A stretch of DNA of 32,997 nucleotides from Bacillota bacterium. GTDB taxonomy: Bacteria > Bacillota > Sulfobacillia > UBA995 > UBA9673. Positions within the stretch are counted from its first letter, which is position 1. Each line of letters starts with the position of its first letter. A program made the position numbers and the translations under genes. Under the pieces are notes generated by a model. The model was not told the origin of the DNA, made no database searches, and was given only the letters and a program-made list of their open reading frames with translations. Where the stretch lies: assembly GCA_003599345.1 (NCBI GenBank), contig QZJP01000100.1, positions 1 to 32,997 of the forward strand, in the 5' to 3' direction. Positions 30,867-32,997 of this stretch are shown here, piece after piece.

Positions 30867-32690
30867 GTGGTTGACGAACCGCTGACAGGCAAAGGGTTCA
30901 AAGAGCTCATGCTTTCGGCGGCGCGGCGTCTCGACGTCAACAAGGAGGCCGTCAACTCCCTAAACGTCTTTCCCGTACCGGACGGTGACACCGGCACGAA
31001 CATGTGCCTGACGATGGCGGCCGCCCTCCGTGAACTGGATAAAGTCCGTTCCTCGTCCATCGGCGAATCGGCCAAGGCGATCTCGCTCGGGTCTCTCATG
31101 GGTGCGCGCGGCAACTCGGGCGTCATCCTCTCACAGTTGATGCGTGGGTTCGCCAAGAGTCTTCAAGACAACCGGACGGCCACGGCTCTCCAGTTGGCGT
31201 GGGCTTTCCAAGAAGGGGTCGAGACCGCGTACAAGGCGGTCATGAAACCTGTCGAAGGGACTATCCTGACAGTCGCGCGTGAAGCGGCGAAGTCCGGGCT
31301 TCAGGCGGCCAGGAAAGGCGCTGGCCTCGTCGAGTTCCTGAACTTGGCCACGAGCCGGGCGTCTGAGGTTCTCGCCCGGACCCCGGACATGCTCCCCGTG
31401 CTGAAGCAGGCCGGAGTCGTGGACGCCGGCGGTATGGGCCTCCTATACATCCTCGAGGGAGCGCTCACGGCCGCTCGCGGCGAGGAGGTCGCGGAGGAGG
31501 CCGGGGCCTGGTCCGCATCGCCGCCACAGGCAACGGCGGCTGAGGCCCTCGCCCTCGCCCAGGCGACCGCGACTCCCGCGAAGCACGCCGCGGCCGAAGC
31601 GGACGCGGACATCCGGTACGCCTATGACACGCAACTGCTCATCAAGGGCCTCGGGCTGGCCGTCGACCGCATCCGCGCCGAGCTGGAGCCGATGGGAGAC
31701 TCTCTTCTCGTGGTCGGCGACACGCAGCTGATCAAGATCCACGTCCACACCAACGAACCCCACCAGGCGATAGCGGTGTGTCTCGGACACGGCGAGATTG
31801 TCGAAGCAAGCGTGGAGAACATGCGCCAGCAACACGAGGCTCTGGAGCGGGCTCATCTCGACCTGGCGTCTCCGGACAGCGTTGTCCCCGGCAAGACCTC
31901 CATTCAGGCTGCTGGGGCGGCAGGAAGCCGCCCGGACGGGTTCGATCACTCACGCTCCGCCGTCAGCGCATTCCCGGGCGCTCCGAATCAGCGAGCTTTT
32001 CTGGAAGCGGTCGGAGGCGACGCGGAGCCCGCCGGGGGACCTGGCGTGGTGGTGGTGGCGTCCGGCGCCGGGCTCGAGGCGATGTTCCGCAACCTCGGAG
32101 CGGACATGGTCGTCAGCGGGGGCCAGACGATGAACCCCAGTACCGAGGACATGCTCCGGGCCATTGAAAGCCTGCCGCAGCCCGATGTCCTGGTCCTGCC
32201 CAACAACGGCAACATCCTTCTGGCGGCGAAACAGACGGACGAGCTCACCTCTAAGACCGTCAGGGTGGTCCCAACGCGGTCGATCCCGCAGGGCATCGCC
32301 GCTCTGGTCGTGCTAAACCGCCAGCTTGACGCAGAGAAGAACCAGGCCCGCATGGAGCAGGCCCTGGCGCGGGTCAGGTCGGGGGAGATAACCCGAGCCG
32401 TCCGGGACTCCCAGTACAAGGACATCGCCATCAAAGAGGGAGACTTCATCGGTCTCCTGGACGATGAGATCACGACCGTGGGGAAGAGCGCCGAGGCCGT
32501 TCTCGAGGCTCTCGTCTCCCGGATGAGCCAGGACGGAACCGAGATTGTCACGGTCTTCTACGGCGAGCCCGTCTCCGACGACGAAGCCGTTCGGGCTGCC
32601 GAGCGTCTCAAGGAGATCGCGCCCGACCACGAGATCGAGATACACCGCGGTGGCCAGCCCCTCTATCACTACCTGGTTTCCGTCGAGTAG
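30867..32690 (+). CDS. fakA: DAK-like fatty-acid kinase subunit FakA (YloV)
   Basis: 607 residues. The N-terminal DhaL-type ATP-binding domain has NVFPVPDGDTGTNM (metal Asp39 and Asp41) and GARGNSGVILSQLMRG. The middle part holds DTQLLIKG, IKIHVHTNEP and the Fak signature, and the C-terminal part has PNNGNILLAAKQ, VVPTRSIPQG and GQPLYHYLVSVE. FakA phosphorylates FakB-bound fatty acids at the membrane, feeding PlsX/PlsY. Low-complexity linkers (Ala/Pro/Gly-rich, about 225-250 and 350-390) make it longer than the roughly 550-residue norm. GTG 30867 follows GGGGAGG (30853-30859) by 7 nt. It is 17 nt after asp23. No fakB is in the window. Confidence 0.93.
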   Translation: MVDEPLTGKGFKELMLSAARRLDVNKEAVNSLNVFPVPDGDTGTNMCLTMAAALRELDKVRSSSIGESAKAISLGSLMGARGNSGVILSQLMRGFAKSLQDNRTATALQLAWAFQEGVETAYKAVMKPVEGTILTVAREAAKSGLQAARKGAGLVEFLNLATSRASEVLARTPDMLPVLKQAGVVDAGGMGLLYILEGALTAARGEEVAEEAGAWSASPPQATAAEALALAQATATPAKHAAAEADADIRYAYDTQLLIKGLGLAVDRIRAELEPMGDSLLVVGDTQLIKIHVHTNEPHQAIAVCLGHGEIVEASVENMRQQHEALERAHLDLASPDSVVPGKTSIQAAGAAGSRPDGFDHSRSAVSAFPGAPNQRAFLEAVGGDAEPAGGPGVVVVASGAGLEAMFRNLGADMVVSGGQTMNPSTEDMLRAIESLPQPDVLVLPNNGNILLAAKQTDELTSKTVRVVPTRSIPQGIAALVVLNRQLDAEKNQARMEQALARVRSGEITRAVRDSQYKDIAIKEGDFIGLLDDEITTVGKSAEAVLEALVSRMSQDGTEIVTVFYGEPVSDDEAVRAAERLKEIAPDHEIEIHRGGQPLYHYLVSVE

Positions 32691-32967
32691 CAGGCCTGCT
32701 TCCCGCCCGGCCTCACCGCGCGACGCCTCACCCGTCGCCCCCTAGTCCCGTTGGCCTGCGGGACGGGCGCCCCGGCCCGGCCCACCGCTCGCTCGTTCGC
32801 ATGGCCGCCCGCTTGATTGCGCCGCCCTCCCGCTCGTCCGTACGGACCGCTGGACGGCACCGGGCCGCATATCCCGGACGGGGCCGCGTCATACTACGCG
32901 CGGGGAAGGCGTTTGGAGGATGCAATCCTCCCCCAGAGGCTCTTCCTCCGGTTTCTCCTCTCCCACT
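32691..32967 (+). other. Gene-free region after fakA
   Basis: No coding region is convincing here. It contains a possible sigma-G promoter (32867-32896) and a perfect short inverted repeat GGAGGAT-GCA-ATCCTCC (32915-32931), and leads to the terminator at 32968. The first 170 bases are very GC-rich with no other recognisable element. Confidence 0.5.
32867..32896 (+). promoter_or_regulatory. Candidate forespore sigma-G promoter
   Basis: GCATA (32867-32871), an 18-nt spacer, then CATACTA (32890-32896) fits the B. subtilis sigma-G pattern GHATR-N17/18-CATNMTA at every fixed position. It would start a transcript near 32903 that meets a strong terminator about 90 nt later. Chance occurrence in GC-rich DNA cannot be excluded. 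Confidence 0.35.
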
Positions 32968-32995
32968 GGCGGTCCGGCAGGACCGCCCTTTTTTT
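32968..32995 (+). terminator. Intrinsic terminator
   Basis: GGCGGTCC (32968-32975), loop GGCA, GGACCGCC (32980-32987), then C and seven T. It is a textbook plus-strand rho-independent terminator. It may end the asp23-fakA transcript, a short RNA from the candidate sigma-G promoter, or act as an attenuator for a gene beyond the window. Confidence 0.88.
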
Positions 32996-32997
32996 GC

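Noticed and set aside
32920-32997. Ser/Pro/Gly-rich frame from ATG 32920 to the window end
   Set aside because: GGAGG is directly against the ATG, and the frame runs through the terminator stem; it is not credible as a gene.
1-32997. tRNA, rRNA, CRISPR arrays, insertion sequences, prophage or attachment sites
   Set aside because: I looked for cloverleaf ends, regularly spaced repeats and transposase/integrase motifs and saw none.

Overview
The window is a high-GC, gene-dense chromosomal segment from an endospore-forming member of the Bacillota (Firmicutes). Evidence: a short gene with the SpoVM signature lies between rpe and rpmB, and the housekeeping order yicC / remA / gmk / rpoZ / coaBC / priA / def / fmt / (yugP) / rsmB / prpC / prkC / rsgA / rpe / spoVM / rpmB / asp23 / fakA is the conserved Bacillota order. 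High GC, an actinobacterial-type integration host factor, DapL-type diaminopimelate synthesis and many GTG/TTG starts fit a deep high-GC lineage (Symbiobacteriia-, Thermaerobacter- or Limnochordia-like). I cannot name the species.

Layout. (1) 1-1494, minus: 5'-part of an RqcH/NFACT ribosome-quality-control gene, running off the left edge. (2) 1717-7082, plus: a MacB/LolCDE-like ABC locus with two tandem paralogous FtsX-type permeases, one ATPase, a third permease with a CxxCxxC tail, and a small membrane protein. (3) 7220-8863: an orphan family-5 solute-binding lipoprotein whose two lobes are in swapped order, apparently a natural circular permutation. (4) A strong sigma-A promoter with a leader of about 285 nt, then an opine-dehydrogenase-like gene, a fused cobalamin-dependent glutamate-mutase-like gene, dapF and dapL. 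(5) 14225-29869: the long housekeeping/sporulation run: yicC, mIHF, remA, gmk, rpoZ, coaBC, priA, a def-fmt fusion, yugP, a DUF6391 gene, rsmB, prpC, prkC, rsgA, rpe, a small membrane protein and spoVM. (6) A strong bidirectional hairpin, rpmB on the minus strand from its own promoter, then asp23 and fakA on the plus strand. (7) A gene-free right end with a possible sigma-G promoter and a strong intrinsic terminator.

How the genes fit together. The mutase block supplies the end of meso-diaminopimelate synthesis (DapL makes LL-DAP, DapF epimerises it) and sits next to two amino-acid-type enzymes of unknown substrate. The central run joins nucleotide and CoA supply (gmk, coaBC), the transcription core (rpoZ), replication restart (priA), N-formylmethionine addition and removal (def-fmt), ribosome maturation (rsmB, rsgA) and the PrpC/PrkC phosphatase-kinase pair that senses muropeptides. 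Many ribosome-binding sites place a purine-rich Shine-Dalgarno about 8 nt before the start. That spacing helps choose starts and suggests non-AUG (ACG, CTG) starts for two or three genes.

The most notable items are the permuted solute-binding protein, the def-fmt fusion, the fused mutase with an altered cobalamin motif, the (AGG)9 tract in the rpe ribosome-binding site, and the apparent ACG start of yicC.
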